44,066 bases of DNA from Inquilinus limosus DSM 16000 (GTDB lineage Bacteria; Pseudomonadota; Alphaproteobacteria; DSM-16000; Inquilinaceae): positions 1 to 44,066 of the forward strand of contig NZ_AUHM01000043.1 of NCBI RefSeq assembly GCF_000423185.1. Reading direction: 5' to 3'. Made by a program: the position numbers and the translations under genes. Shown piece after piece: positions 26,549-34,587 of the stretch (position 1 is the first letter of the stretch; each line of letters begins with the position of its first letter). The notes beneath the pieces were generated by a model. The model saw only the letters and a list, made by a program, of their open reading frames with translations, had not been told where the DNA came from and did no database searches.

Positions 26549-27524
26549 GATCGGCGCGAGCGGGATCACCGCGAGCGCGGTGGGGCTCGGCACCTGGGCG
26601 ATGGGCGGCTGGATGTGGGGCGGCGGCGATGACGACGCCTCGGTCGGGGCGATCCGGGCGGCGCTGGATGCCGGCGTCACCCTGATCGACACCGCGCCGG
26701 CCTACGGCCTCGGCCGGGCGGAGGAGCTGGTCGGCCGGGCGATCAAGGGCCGCCGCGACGAGGTGGTGCTGGTCACCAAATGCGGCCTGGTCTGGGACAC
26801 CGACAAGGGCCGTCCCTTCGTCGCCCAGGACGACAAGACCATCCACCGCTATCTCGGCGCGGAATCGGTGCGGCAGGAGCTGGAGGCCAGCCTGCGCCGC
26901 CTGCGCACCGACCATGTCGACGTGCTGATCACGCATTGGCAGGACCCGACAACGCCGATCGCCGAGACCATGGAGGCGCTGCTGGCGCTGAAGGCGGAGG
27001 GCAAGACCCGCGCGATCGGCATCAGCAACGCCAGCGTCGAGGATCTCGCCGCCTATCGGGCGGCCGGGCCGGTCGACTGCGTGCAGGAGGCCTACAACAT
27101 GCTCGACCGCGGGCTCGAGCAGACGCTGATCCCGCCCTGCCGGCAGGCGGGCATCGCCGTGATCAGCTATTCCAGCTTGGCGCTCGGGCTGCTCACCGGC
27201 CGGATCGGGCCGGAGCGGGTCTTCGAAGGCGACGACCTGCGCCGCACCAACCCGCGCTTCTCGGTCGAGAACCGGCGCCGGGTCGCGGCCTTCGCCGCCG
27301 ACATCGCCGGCATCGCCCGCGGCCATGGCGTGGAGATCGCCGATGTGGTGATCGCCTGGACCCTGGCGCAGCCCGGCATCACCTTCGCCCTTTGCGGCGC
27401 GCGCAATGCGGAGCAAGCGCGGCAGAACGCGCGGGCGGGCGGGCTGCGCCTGTCGGCGGACGAGCTGGCCGCGATCGACCGCGCCATCGCCGCCCATCTC
27501 GGGCCGGTCGCGGCGGCTGCGTAG
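26532..27524 (+). CDS. Aldo/keto reductase
   Basis: A 330-residue NADPH-dependent (beta/alpha)8 oxidoreductase. The catalytic tetrad is complete: Asp53 (TLIDTAPAYG), Tyr58, Lys83 (LVTKCG) and His135 (LITHWQDP). The start ATG at 26532 is preceded by GGAGGG (26521-26526) inside the end of the regulator gene, so the two genes overlap by 17 bases and are translationally linked. The family acts on sugar aldehydes, ketoses and many other carbonyls. In this setting it may reduce or oxidise an imported sugar or polyol, but the substrate cannot be fixed from sequence. Confidence 0.92.
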   Translation: MQLRREIGASGITASAVGLGTWAMGGWMWGGGDDDASVGAIRAALDAGVTLIDTAPAYGLGRAEELVGRAIKGRRDEVVLVTKCGLVWDTDKGRPFVAQDDKTIHRYLGAESVRQELEASLRRLRTDHVDVLITHWQDPTTPIAETMEALLALKAEGKTRAIGISNASVEDLAAYRAAGPVDCVQEAYNMLDRGLEQTLIPPCRQAGIAVISYSSLALGLLTGRIGPERVFEGDDLRRTNPRFSVENRRRVAAFAADIAGIARGHGVEIADVVIAWTLAQPGITFALCGARNAEQARQNARAGGLRLSADELAAIDRAIAAHLGPVAAAA

Positions 27525-27627
27525 GTTCGGCTCCAGGGAATGTCCGATTCACAGATCCCGGGATGCGCTCCGATTGCCTCTCCCGCTTGCGGGCTGGCGA
27601 ATTCGCGCATCGTCGAAGCGAGCTTTC

Positions 27628-27802
27628 TCAAGTCCCCCCTCCTCTTGCGGGAGGGGGGCAGGGGGAGGGGTCTGCGCGCGTCCGCGGGCGAATGCGCAAA
27701 GGACAGGACCCGCAGTCGGGGCCGGATCGCCAGAGTTCAGGTCGGTCTTGACGGCGAAAACCCCCTCCCCCTAGCCCCCTCCCGCGAGGGGAGGGGGGAC
27801 TC
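27628..27802. repeat. GC-rich dispersed palindromic repeat, family A copy 2
   Basis: This occupies about half of the 329-base gap between the aldo/keto reductase and the GlpD-like gene. It has the same blocks as copy 1: C-run/G-run arms around TTGCGGGAGGGGGG, a core CTGCGCGCGTCCGCGGGCG, the phrase GCGAATGCG, and terminal arms ending in GGGGAGGGGGGACTC. The first and last blocks are nearly identical to those of copy 1, while the middle is diverged. I see no gene in the remaining bases of the gap. Confidence 0.8.
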
Positions 27803-27853
27803 ACTTATTGTTCGGTCGATGTCGTTGCTGGCTTTCAAGCAGGACACCAGACC

Positions 27854-29539
27854 ATGACCGGCAATGGCTCGTCCGTCCCCGAGCGGGCCGAGGTCCTGGT
27901 GATCGGCGGCGGGATCAACGGGATCAGCACCTTCCGCGAGCTGGCGCTGCAGGGCATCGATGTGGTGCTGGTCGAACGCGACGACTTCTGCTCCGGCGCC
28001 AGCGCCGCCCTGTCCCGCATGGTGCATGGCGGGCTGCGCTACCTGGAGAACGGCGAGTTCCGGCTGGTCCGGCAATCGCTGCAGGAGCGCGACCGGCTGC
28101 TGCGCAACGCGCCGCACTACGTCTTTCCGCTGCCGACCCTGGTGCCGGTGACGGCGCGTTTTCGGGGCACGCTGGCGACGATCGGCGCCTTCCTCGGCCT
28201 CTGCGGCCGGCCGCAGGCGCGGCCCGGGCTGATGATCCGCACCGGCCTCGCGCTATACGACCTGCTGACCTGGTGCAGCCGGACCATGCCGCGGCACCGC
28301 GGCATCGGCCGCGCCAAGCTGCAGCGGCTGGCGAAGGGGATCACGCAGCGGGCGGTGGCGGGGGTGCTGTACTACGACGCCCGCGTCACCCATCCGGAAC
28401 GGCTGGGCATCGAGCTGGTGCTGGACACCGAGGCCGAGACCGGCGCCCGCGCCTTTTCCTACACCGAGATCACCGGCCGCGACGGCGACGGCCTGGCCTG
28501 GCGGGACCGGATGACCGGCGCCAGCGGCACGATCGCGCCGCGCGTGGTGGTCAACGCCACCGGCGCCTGGGTCGACCTCGTCGGTGGCGCGATCGGCCCG
28601 GCCACCAACCGGCGCCGCGTCCAGGGCACCAAGGGGTCGCATCTGATGATCCGGAACCGGGCGTTGCAGGAAGCGCTGGACGGCCGGATGATCTATTTCG
28701 AGAACGACGACGGCCGCATCTGCATCGCCTTCAACCATGCCGGCGCCGCCCTGGTCGGGTCCACCGACATCCGGATCGACGACCCCGACGACGCGGTGTG
28801 TCTGGACGACGAGAAGCGCTACATGCTGGCCGCGTTGGCCGGGATCTTCCCGGACCTCGATGTCCGCGACGACGAGATCGTCCATGTCTTCACCGGCGTC
28901 CGGCCGCTGCCGGTCAGCGACGATGAGGCGACCGGGCGGATCAGCCGCGACCACTCCGTCGAGGTCGATCCGCCGGGCGCGCTGCCCTTCGCCGTCCTGA
29001 CCCTGATCGGCGGCAAATGGACCACCTTCCGCGCCTTCGGCGAGGAGGTGGCCGACCTGGCCCTGGCCCAGCTCGGGCGGGCGCGCAAGGTCGACACCCG
29101 CGACCGGCCGATCGGCGGCGGGCGGGGTTTCCCGCGCGACCCCGACGCCCTGGCCCGCTGGCAGCGCGACCAGGCGCAGGCCATGGGGCTGCCGCTGCAG
29201 CGCTTCCAGGTCCTGGCCCAGCGCTACGGCAGCCGCGCCGTCGCGGTCGCCCGCTTCCTCGGCGAGGGGCCGGACGCGCCGCTCGCCGCCGCGCCCGACT
29301 ATTCGCGGCGCGAGCTGCAATACCTGATCGAGACCGAACGGGTGCGCGACATCGGCGACCTGCTGCTGCGCCGCACGCTCCTGGGGATGGAGGGGCGGGT
29401 CACCGCCGCCCTGGTCGCGGAGGCCGGCGGCCTGATCGCGTCCGTCCTGGGCTGGACCGAGGCCGAGGCCGCGGCCGCCGCCGCGCGCTTCGAGGACATC
29501 ATGGCCCGCCGCCACCGCGTGCAGGCCGCTCACCAGTGA
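27854..29539 (+). CDS. FAD-dependent glycerol-3-phosphate dehydrogenase-like protein (GlpD/EryB family)
   Basis: A 561-residue flavoprotein that oxidises glycerol-3-phosphate or a related polyol phosphate and passes electrons to quinone at the inner membrane face. The FAD motif VLVIGGGINGIST (residues 14-26) is followed by GASAALSRMVHGGLRYLE, the hallmark of GlpD-like enzymes. Later segments GTKGSHLMI and LTLIGGKWTTFRAFGEEV are also diagnostic. The C-terminal helical domain is complete. It is followed after eight bases by a class I aldolase and then an FGGY kinase. This kinase/dehydrogenase pairing resembles erythritol pathways (EryA/EryB), so a polyol phosphate other than glycerol phosphate is possible. 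Confidence 0.9.
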   Translation: MTGNGSSVPERAEVLVIGGGINGISTFRELALQGIDVVLVERDDFCSGASAALSRMVHGGLRYLENGEFRLVRQSLQERDRLLRNAPHYVFPLPTLVPVTARFRGTLATIGAFLGLCGRPQARPGLMIRTGLALYDLLTWCSRTMPRHRGIGRAKLQRLAKGITQRAVAGVLYYDARVTHPERLGIELVLDTEAETGARAFSYTEITGRDGDGLAWRDRMTGASGTIAPRVVVNATGAWVDLVGGAIGPATNRRRVQGTKGSHLMIRNRALQEALDGRMIYFENDDGRICIAFNHAGAALVGSTDIRIDDPDDAVCLDDEKRYMLAALAGIFPDLDVRDDEIVHVFTGVRPLPVSDDEATGRISRDHSVEVDPPGALPFAVLTLIGGKWTTFRAFGEEVADLALAQLGRARKVDTRDRPIGGGRGFPRDPDALARWQRDQAQAMGLPLQRFQVLAQRYGSRAVAVARFLGEGPDAPLAAAPDYSRRELQYLIETERVRDIGDLLLRRTLLGMEGRVTAALVAEAGGLIASVLGWTEAEAAAAAARFEDIMARRHRVQAAHQ

Positions 29540-29547
29540 GGTTTCCG

Positions 29548-30396
29548 ATGTATGTCACCAAGAAGGTCCGCCTGAACCGGCTGATGCGGAACGGCCGCTG
29601 CCTCGACGTCGCGATCGACCACGGCGTCTGCAACGAGCCGTCCTTCATGGCGGGGCTGGAGGACATGGAAGGCGTGGTCCGGATGTTGGCCGAGGCCGGC
29701 CCGGACGCGATCCAGATGAATTACGGCCAGGCCGACCTGCTGCAGTCGATGCCGGGGCAGAACCGGCCGGCGCTGGTGATGCGGGTCGACATGGGCAACC
29801 CCTACAACCGCCAGCGTCATCGCGAGATGTGGGCGGTGCTGCAGAACGAGGCCGACCCGATCCTGCCGGCCCTGCGCATGGACGCGGCCTGCGTGGTGGT
29901 GAACCTGTTCATGCTGCCCGACGAGCCGGGCCTGTTCCGGCAATGCGTGCAGAACATCAGCCGGCTCGGCAACGACTGCGAGAAATACGGGATGCCGCTG
30001 ATGATCGAACCGCTGGTGATGCAGCCGAACGAGCGCGGCGGCTACCTCGTCGACGGCGACACCGAGAAGGTCGTGACCCTGGTCCGGCTGGCGCGCGAGC
30101 TCGGCGCCGACATCGTCAAGGCCGACCCGACCGACGACCCGGCCGACTTCCGCCATGTCGTCCAGGCCGCGCGCTGCCCGGTGCTGGTCCGGGGCGGCGG
30201 CAAGGCCGACCTCCGGCGGGTCTTCGACACCTCCGCCGCGCTGATGGCCCAAGGCGCGCACGGCATGGTCTATGGCCGCAATATCTACCAGCACGACAAC
30301 CCGGCGGCGGTGGTGGCGGCGCTGATGGCGATGATCCATGACGGCGCGGACGCCGACGCCGCCTGGGCCATCTACCGCAACGGCGGCGGCCGATGA
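29548..30396 (+). CDS. Class I aldolase-like protein (DhnA/LsrF/FbaB family)
   Basis: A 282-residue (beta/alpha)8 protein predicted to cleave or form a carbon-carbon bond through a lysine Schiff base. The motif VAIDHGV (21-27) and the segment GADIVKADPTDD (186-197), with Lys191 as the likely Schiff-base lysine, are typical. PVLVRGGGKAD and GMVYGRNIYQH form the phosphate-binding end of the barrel, so the substrate is probably a sugar phosphate. The relatives are fructose-bisphosphate aldolase class I, tagatose-type aldolases and LsrF. It follows the GlpD-like gene by eight bases and overlaps the kinase start (ATGA), so the three enzymes are probably made together and act in sequence. Confidence 0.88.
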   Translation: MYVTKKVRLNRLMRNGRCLDVAIDHGVCNEPSFMAGLEDMEGVVRMLAEAGPDAIQMNYGQADLLQSMPGQNRPALVMRVDMGNPYNRQRHREMWAVLQNEADPILPALRMDAACVVVNLFMLPDEPGLFRQCVQNISRLGNDCEKYGMPLMIEPLVMQPNERGGYLVDGDTEKVVTLVRLARELGADIVKADPTDDPADFRHVVQAARCPVLVRGGGKADLRRVFDTSAALMAQGAHGMVYGRNIYQHDNPAAVVAALMAMIHDGADADAAWAIYRNGGGR

Positions 30397-31898
30397 CCGC
30401 CTGGCTCGGCATCGACGCCGGCAACACCGGGGTCAAGGCGCTGCTGTTCGACGATGCGGGACGCGAGCTGGCCTGCGCCCATCGCGACACCGGCGGCCAC
30501 AGCCCGGCGCCCGGCATGGTCGAACGCGACCTCGGCCGCCTGCGGATCGATCTCGAGGATCTGGTCCGCGAGCTGTTGGACAAGAGCGGGCTGCAGGGCA
30601 GGGACATCGCCGGCATCGGCACCTCGGGCCACGGCAACGGCCTTTACCTGCTCGACGCCGAGGGGCAGGCGCTGGCGGCGATCCAGTCGCTCGACTCCCG
30701 CACCGCGGGGCTGGTCGAGGAATGGCAGGCCGCCGGGGTGGCGGAAGCGGCGGCGGCGATCTGCCTGCAGCGGCCCTGGCCGTCGCAGACGCCGGCGCTG
30801 CTGGCCTGGATGGCCCGCCACCGGCCGCAGATCCTGGCGCGCGCCGCCCATGTGCTGATGTGCAAGGACGTGGTGGTCCATGCCCTGACCGGGCGGGTGG
30901 CGACCGACGTCACCGATATGGGCGGGGCGGGGCTGCTGCGGCTGCCCGAGAACCGCTACGACGGCGGCCTGCTCGACATCTACGGCCTCGGCGCCATCGG
31001 GGCGAAGCTGCCGCCGCTGCACTGGCCGACGGAGCGGGTCGGCGCGGTGACGGCGGAGGTCGCGGCCCGCACCGGCCTGGCCGAGGGCACGCCGGTGGTC
31101 GCCGGGTTCTTCGACGTGGTGGCCAGCGCCGTCGGCGCCGGCGTCACCCGGCCGGGCCAGGCCTCGATCATCCTCGGCACCTGGAGCATCAACCAGGTGG
31201 TGGTCGAGACGCCGCTGGACGGGGTGTTCATGTCGACCGGCATGGCGCCCGGCCGCTTCCTGTCGATGGAGAACTCCGCCACCTCCGCCACCAATCTCGA
31301 ATGGCTGGCGCATCACGTGCTGGCGCATGACGGCCGGCGCGCGGGCGGCAGCGCCTTCGCCCTGGCCGACGCCCTGGCCGCCGCGGCGCCGCCGAAGGCC
31401 GACGGGCCGATGTACCACCCCTATCTCTACGGCGCGGCGGGCGATCCGTCGGCGCGCGCCGGCTTCTTCGGCCTGGCCGGCTGGCACGACGGCGGCGATC
31501 TGGTGCGGGCCGTGTTCGAGGGCGTGGCCTTCGCCCATCTCGCCCATGTCGAGAAGCTGCTCGCCGCCGGGGCCCGGCTGCGCGGCATCACCGTCTCCGG
31601 CGGCGGCGCCCGCAGCCCGGTCTGGCCGCAGATGATCGCCGACGTGCTCGGCGTCCCGGTGCGGGTCGCAGCGCAGGCGGAGACGGGGGCCCTCGGCGCC
31701 GCCATGGCCGCCGCCGTCGGCGCCGGCCGCTTCGCCGGCCTGGACGAGGCCGCGGCCGCGATGGTCGCGCCGCCGCGGGAGGTCGTGCCCGACCCATGCC
31801 TCGCCGGCTTCTACCGCCGCCGCTTCGCCCTGTGGCAGGCGGTCGGCCGCAGCCTCGCGCCGCACTGGGCGGCCCTGCGGGAGATCGGTCATGCGTGA
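30393..31898 (+). CDS. FGGY-family carbohydrate kinase
   Basis: A 501-residue sugar/polyol kinase. The N-terminal phosphate loop WLGIDAGNTGVKALLFD, the GTSGHGNG strand and the ADP-binding region IILGTWSIN are characteristic; the C-terminal GITVSGGGARSPVWPQMIADVLG is the second FGGY signature. The wording DMGGAGLLRL and GTWSIN is closer to L-xylulose and erythritol kinases than to glycerol kinase, but this is an impression and not a specific test. Its start overlaps the aldolase stop. It should phosphorylate the imported compound before the GlpD-like enzyme and aldolase act. The phosphorylated product may be the signal for the SorC regulator. Confidence 0.91.
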   Translation: MTAWLGIDAGNTGVKALLFDDAGRELACAHRDTGGHSPAPGMVERDLGRLRIDLEDLVRELLDKSGLQGRDIAGIGTSGHGNGLYLLDAEGQALAAIQSLDSRTAGLVEEWQAAGVAEAAAAICLQRPWPSQTPALLAWMARHRPQILARAAHVLMCKDVVVHALTGRVATDVTDMGGAGLLRLPENRYDGGLLDIYGLGAIGAKLPPLHWPTERVGAVTAEVAARTGLAEGTPVVAGFFDVVASAVGAGVTRPGQASIILGTWSINQVVVETPLDGVFMSTGMAPGRFLSMENSATSATNLEWLAHHVLAHDGRRAGGSAFALADALAAAAPPKADGPMYHPYLYGAAGDPSARAGFFGLAGWHDGGDLVRAVFEGVAFAHLAHVEKLLAAGARLRGITVSGGGARSPVWPQMIADVLGVPVRVAAQAETGALGAAMAAAVGAGRFAGLDEAAAAMVAPPREVVPDPCLAGFYRRRFALWQAVGRSLAPHWAALREIGHA

Positions 31899-31907
31899 GG
31901 TGGGGGC

Positions 31908-32243
31908 ATGATCGCACCGGAAGAGATCCGCACGGCGCGGCGGATGCTGAACTGGACGCAGGCCGAGCTGGCGCGCCGGGCCCGGCTCTCCGTCACCGGC
32001 CTGCACAACATCGAGGCCGGCGTCGCCAACCCGCGGGCCTCGACCCTGGCCCGGATCAGCAGCGCGCTGGAGAACGGCCGGGCGCCGGAGTCCGGCCGGG
32101 ACGGAGAGGCCGGCGACGACGCTGAGATGCTGCTGCGCTCCCTGCGCTCGGACGTCGCCCTGCTCTACACCGTGCTCAACGCCCGGCTCGACCAGATCGA
32201 GCGGCGTCTCCGCGGCGCCCGGCCGGACGTCCACGACGCCTGA
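31908..32243 (+). CDS. Small Xre-type helix-turn-helix regulator
   Basis: A 111-residue protein with a Cro/C1-type DNA-binding domain at residues 4-58: TARRMLNWTQAELARRARLS, VTGLHNIEAGVANPRASTLARI. The C-terminal part (about 75-105), with LLRSLRSDVALLYTVLNARLDQIERRL, is a likely coiled coil for dimerisation. It begins nine bases after the kinase stop and ends 43 bases before the alcohol dehydrogenase. It may be the local second regulator of the sugar genes; no ligand domain is present, so its trigger is unknown. A phage or toxin-antitoxin origin is possible but nothing near it supports that. Confidence 0.83.
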   Translation: MIAPEEIRTARRMLNWTQAELARRARLSVTGLHNIEAGVANPRASTLARISSALENGRAPESGRDGEAGDDAEMLLRSLRSDVALLYTVLNARLDQIERRLRGARPDVHDA

Positions 32244-32286
32244 CCGTCTGCCCCGACCCACCACCCTTCGCCGACCAGGAGGACCC

Positions 32287-33444
32287 ATGTCCGCGATCGC
32301 CCTGCCGCGCCTGATGCGGATCGGCGCCGGTGCCCTCGACGAGCTTCCGCAGGCCCTGGCCCAGCTCGGGCTGAGATGGCCGGCCGTGGTGACGGACCGC
32401 TTCCTGGCCGGGAACGGCGCCCTCGACCGCCTCCGTACCGTCCTGGCCGTCGCCGGCATCCCCGTGCGGGCCTTCACGGAGACCGTCCCCGACCCGACTT
32501 CTGGCGTCGTCGACGCGGCCGCGGCCTTCATCCGGGAGGGCGACCACGACTGCGTCATCGGCTTCGGCGGCGGCAGCCCGATCGACACCGCCAAGGCGGC
32601 CGCGGTGCTCAGCGTCCGGGGCGGCACGATGCGGGCGCTGAAGGCGCCGCATCAGGAGGACGCGCCGGGGCTGCCGATCGTCGCCATCCCGACCACGGCC
32701 GGCACCGGCTCCGAGGCCACGCGCTTCACCATCGTCACCGACGAGGCAACCGAGGAGAAGATGCTCTGCGCCGGCCTCGCCTATCTGCCCAGCATCGCCG
32801 TGGTCGATTACGAGCTGACCCTCAGCAAGCCGCGCCGCCTCACCGCCGACACCGGCATCGACGCCCTGACCCATGCGATCGAGGCCTATGTCTCGCGCCG
32901 CGCCTCGCCCTTCACCGACGCGATGGCGCTGGCCGCCATGCGGTCGATCTGGACCCATCTGCGCACCGCCTGCGACGACCCCGGCAACCGCGCGGCGCGC
33001 GAAGGCATGATGCTGGGATCGCTGCAGGCCGGCATCGCCTTCTCCAACGCCTCGGTGGCGCTGGTGCACGGCATGAGCCGGCCGATCGGCGCGCATTTCC
33101 ATGTCGCGCACGGCCTGTCCAACGCCATGCTGCTGTCGGTGGTGACGGAATGGTCGGCGCCGGCGGCGATGCCGCGCTACGCCGCCTGCGCCGTCGCCAT
33201 GGGGCTGGCGCCGGCGGGAGAAGACGACGAGACTGCGGTCGGCCGCCTGGTCGAGGCCCTGCACCGGATCAATGCCGAGCTCGACGTGCCGACGCCGCGG
33301 GCCTACGGCCTCGACGCCGGGAAATGGGACCGGCTTCTGCCGCTGATGGCGGAGCAGGCCCTGGCCTCGGGCTCGCCCGCCAACAACCCGCGCATCCCCG
33401 ACGCCACTGAGATCCAGGCGCTGTACCGCCGCGCCTGGGGCTGA
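32287..33444 (+). CDS. Iron-containing alcohol dehydrogenase
   Basis: A 385-residue group III (Fe-type) dehydrogenase, NAD(P)-dependent. The nucleotide motif IGFGGGSPIDTAK (91-103) and IPTTAGTGSE (134-143) are diagnostic. The metal ligands fit the family pattern: Asp192 and His196 in GIDALTHAIEAYVS, His261 in LVHGMSRPIG and His275 in AHGLSNAML. GGAGGACCC precedes the ATG. Members oxidise butanol, propanediol, lactaldehyde or maleylacetate. In this sugar/polyol neighbourhood it may handle a small aldehyde released by the aldolase at 29548. A palindromic repeat (33468-33553) separates it from the next operon. Confidence 0.91.
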   Translation: MSAIALPRLMRIGAGALDELPQALAQLGLRWPAVVTDRFLAGNGALDRLRTVLAVAGIPVRAFTETVPDPTSGVVDAAAAFIREGDHDCVIGFGGGSPIDTAKAAAVLSVRGGTMRALKAPHQEDAPGLPIVAIPTTAGTGSEATRFTIVTDEATEEKMLCAGLAYLPSIAVVDYELTLSKPRRLTADTGIDALTHAIEAYVSRRASPFTDAMALAAMRSIWTHLRTACDDPGNRAAREGMMLGSLQAGIAFSNASVALVHGMSRPIGAHFHVAHGLSNAMLLSVVTEWSAPAAMPRYAACAVAMGLAPAGEDDETAVGRLVEALHRINAELDVPTPRAYGLDAGKWDRLLPLMAEQALASGSPANNPRIPDATEIQALYRRAWG

Positions 33445-33467
33445 GCCTGGCGAGCGCATGAAAAGAT

Positions 33468-33553
33468 CGTCATTGCGAGCGCAGCGAAGCAATCCAGGGC
33501 CGCAGGAGCGGAGGCATGGATTGCTTCGTCGGCTTCGCCTCCTCGCAATCACG
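33468..33553. repeat. Palindromic intergenic repeat, family B copy 3
   Basis: CGTCATTGCGAGCGCAGCGA...GCAATCCAGGG on the left and ATGGATTGCTTCGTCGGCTT...CTCCTCGCAATCACGG on the right form long imperfect inverted arms. It is the same class as the copies at 3781-3879 and 9927-10020. It lies in a 291-base gap that also holds a hairpin CCGGGCTC/GAGCCCGG (33579-33602). Confidence 0.85.
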
Positions 33554-33609
33554 GTTCTCTTGCACGAGGGGTCTGATCCCGGGCTCGCGGGGCTGAGCCC
33601 GGCGCGGAT

Positions 33610-33651
33610 TGTCCAGAATGTCGGACATCGGGCCGCGCCGCTGCGTTGACG
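33610..33651 (+). promoter_or_regulatory. Weak candidate control region of the epimerase-to-regulator operon
   Basis: TGTCC (33610-33614) and GGACA (33623-33627) form an inverted repeat with an eight-base spacer, followed by TTGACG (33646-33651), which could be a -35 hexamer about 85 bases before the GTG start at 33736. I find no good -10. IclR-type regulators bind short palindromes of this size, so the fused regulator at the end of the operon could act here. The evidence is thin. Confidence 0.25.
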
Positions 33652-33735
33652 CCGGACCGACGCGAACCTCATCCTTTCTGAAAAACAGATCCGGGGCACG
33701 GGCGGCAGCCACGGGCCCGGGGCTGGGAGGAACGC

Positions 33736-34587
33736 GTGCAAATCGGCTTCAACCTCCTGGTGATCGGAGGGGCGATCGCGCCCGCCGACCGCCCGGTGCT
33801 CGAGTCCCTCAAGCGGCACGGCTATGACGGCGTCGAGGTGCCGGTCATGGGCGGGACCGAGGCCGATTGCGCCGCCCTGGGCCGCCTGCTCGACGATCTC
33901 GGCCTGGCCCGCACCTGCACCACGATCATCCCCGATCCCGACCACAGCCCGCTGAGCGCGGATCCGGCGATCCGCCGCCGCGCCCGCGACCGGCTGGCCT
34001 GGGCGATCGACTGCGGCCACGCCCTGGGCGCCACCGTGATGGGCGGGCCGTATCACTCGCCGCTCGGCGTCTTCTCCGGCAACGGGCCGACCGAGGACGA
34101 GCTTGCCAATCTGGCGGAGGCGCTGCACTGGGCCGCCGGCCGGGCGCAGGAGGCGGGAATCCATCTGTCGATCGAGGCGGTGAACCGCTTCGAATGCTAC
34201 GCCCTGAACACGGTGGAGCAGGCGGAGGCGCTTCGCGCCCGGGTCGGCCACCCGAATTTCGGCTTCATGTACGACACCTTCCACGCCAACATCGAGGAGC
34301 GCGACCCGGTCGGCGTCATCGCGGCCCATGCCGCCGGCATCACCCATGTGCATCTGTCGGAGAACGACCGCGGCATCCCGGGGCGCGGCCATGTCCCGTT
34401 CCCGGCGACCATCCGCGCCCTGCGCGGGATCGGCTATGACGGCTGGCTGACGGTCGAGGCCTTCGGCCGGGCGCTGCCGGATCTCGCCGCCGCCACCAGG
34501 GTCTGGCGCGACCTGTTCCCCGACCTCGACACGCTGTTCGCGGAGTCGATCGCCCTGATCCGGCGCGAGTGGGAGGCCGCGGCATGA
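33736..34587 (+). CDS. Sugar-phosphate isomerase/epimerase, tagatose-epimerase-like TIM barrel
   Basis: A 283-residue (beta/alpha)8 protein of the xylose-isomerase-like superfamily. The metal-binding set expected for ketose 3-epimerases is visible: the Glu in HLSIEAVNRFE, the Asp in MYDTFHANIE, the His of HVHLSENDRG and the Glu in LTVEAFGRAL. EMGR-like GHVPFPATI is also typical. Such enzymes move between ketoses such as tagatose/sorbose, psicose/fructose or erythrulose phosphates. GTG at 33736 has GGGAGG (33725-33730) before it. Its stop overlaps the ATG of the next ABC ATPase (ATGA), which makes it the first gene of an importer operon rather than an isolated enzyme. Confidence 0.88.
   Translation: MQIGFNLLVIGGAIAPADRPVLESLKRHGYDGVEVPVMGGTEADCAALGRLLDDLGLARTCTTIIPDPDHSPLSADPAIRRRARDRLAWAIDCGHALGATVMGGPYHSPLGVFSGNGPTEDELANLAEALHWAAGRAQEAGIHLSIEAVNRFECYALNTVEQAEALRARVGHPNFGFMYDTFHANIEERDPVGVIAAHAAGITHVHLSENDRGIPGRGHVPFPATIRALRGIGYDGWLTVEAFGRALPDLAAATRVWRDLFPDLDTLFAESIALIRREWEAAA

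Noticed and set aside
21939-31898. Reading the first sugar cluster as an AI-2 (Lsr) uptake and processing locus
   Set aside because: LsrF-like aldolase, FGGY kinase and SorC regulator are all present, but there is only one permease, no LsrG-type gene, and the binding protein did not read as LsrB-like. A polyol or sugar pathway fits better.
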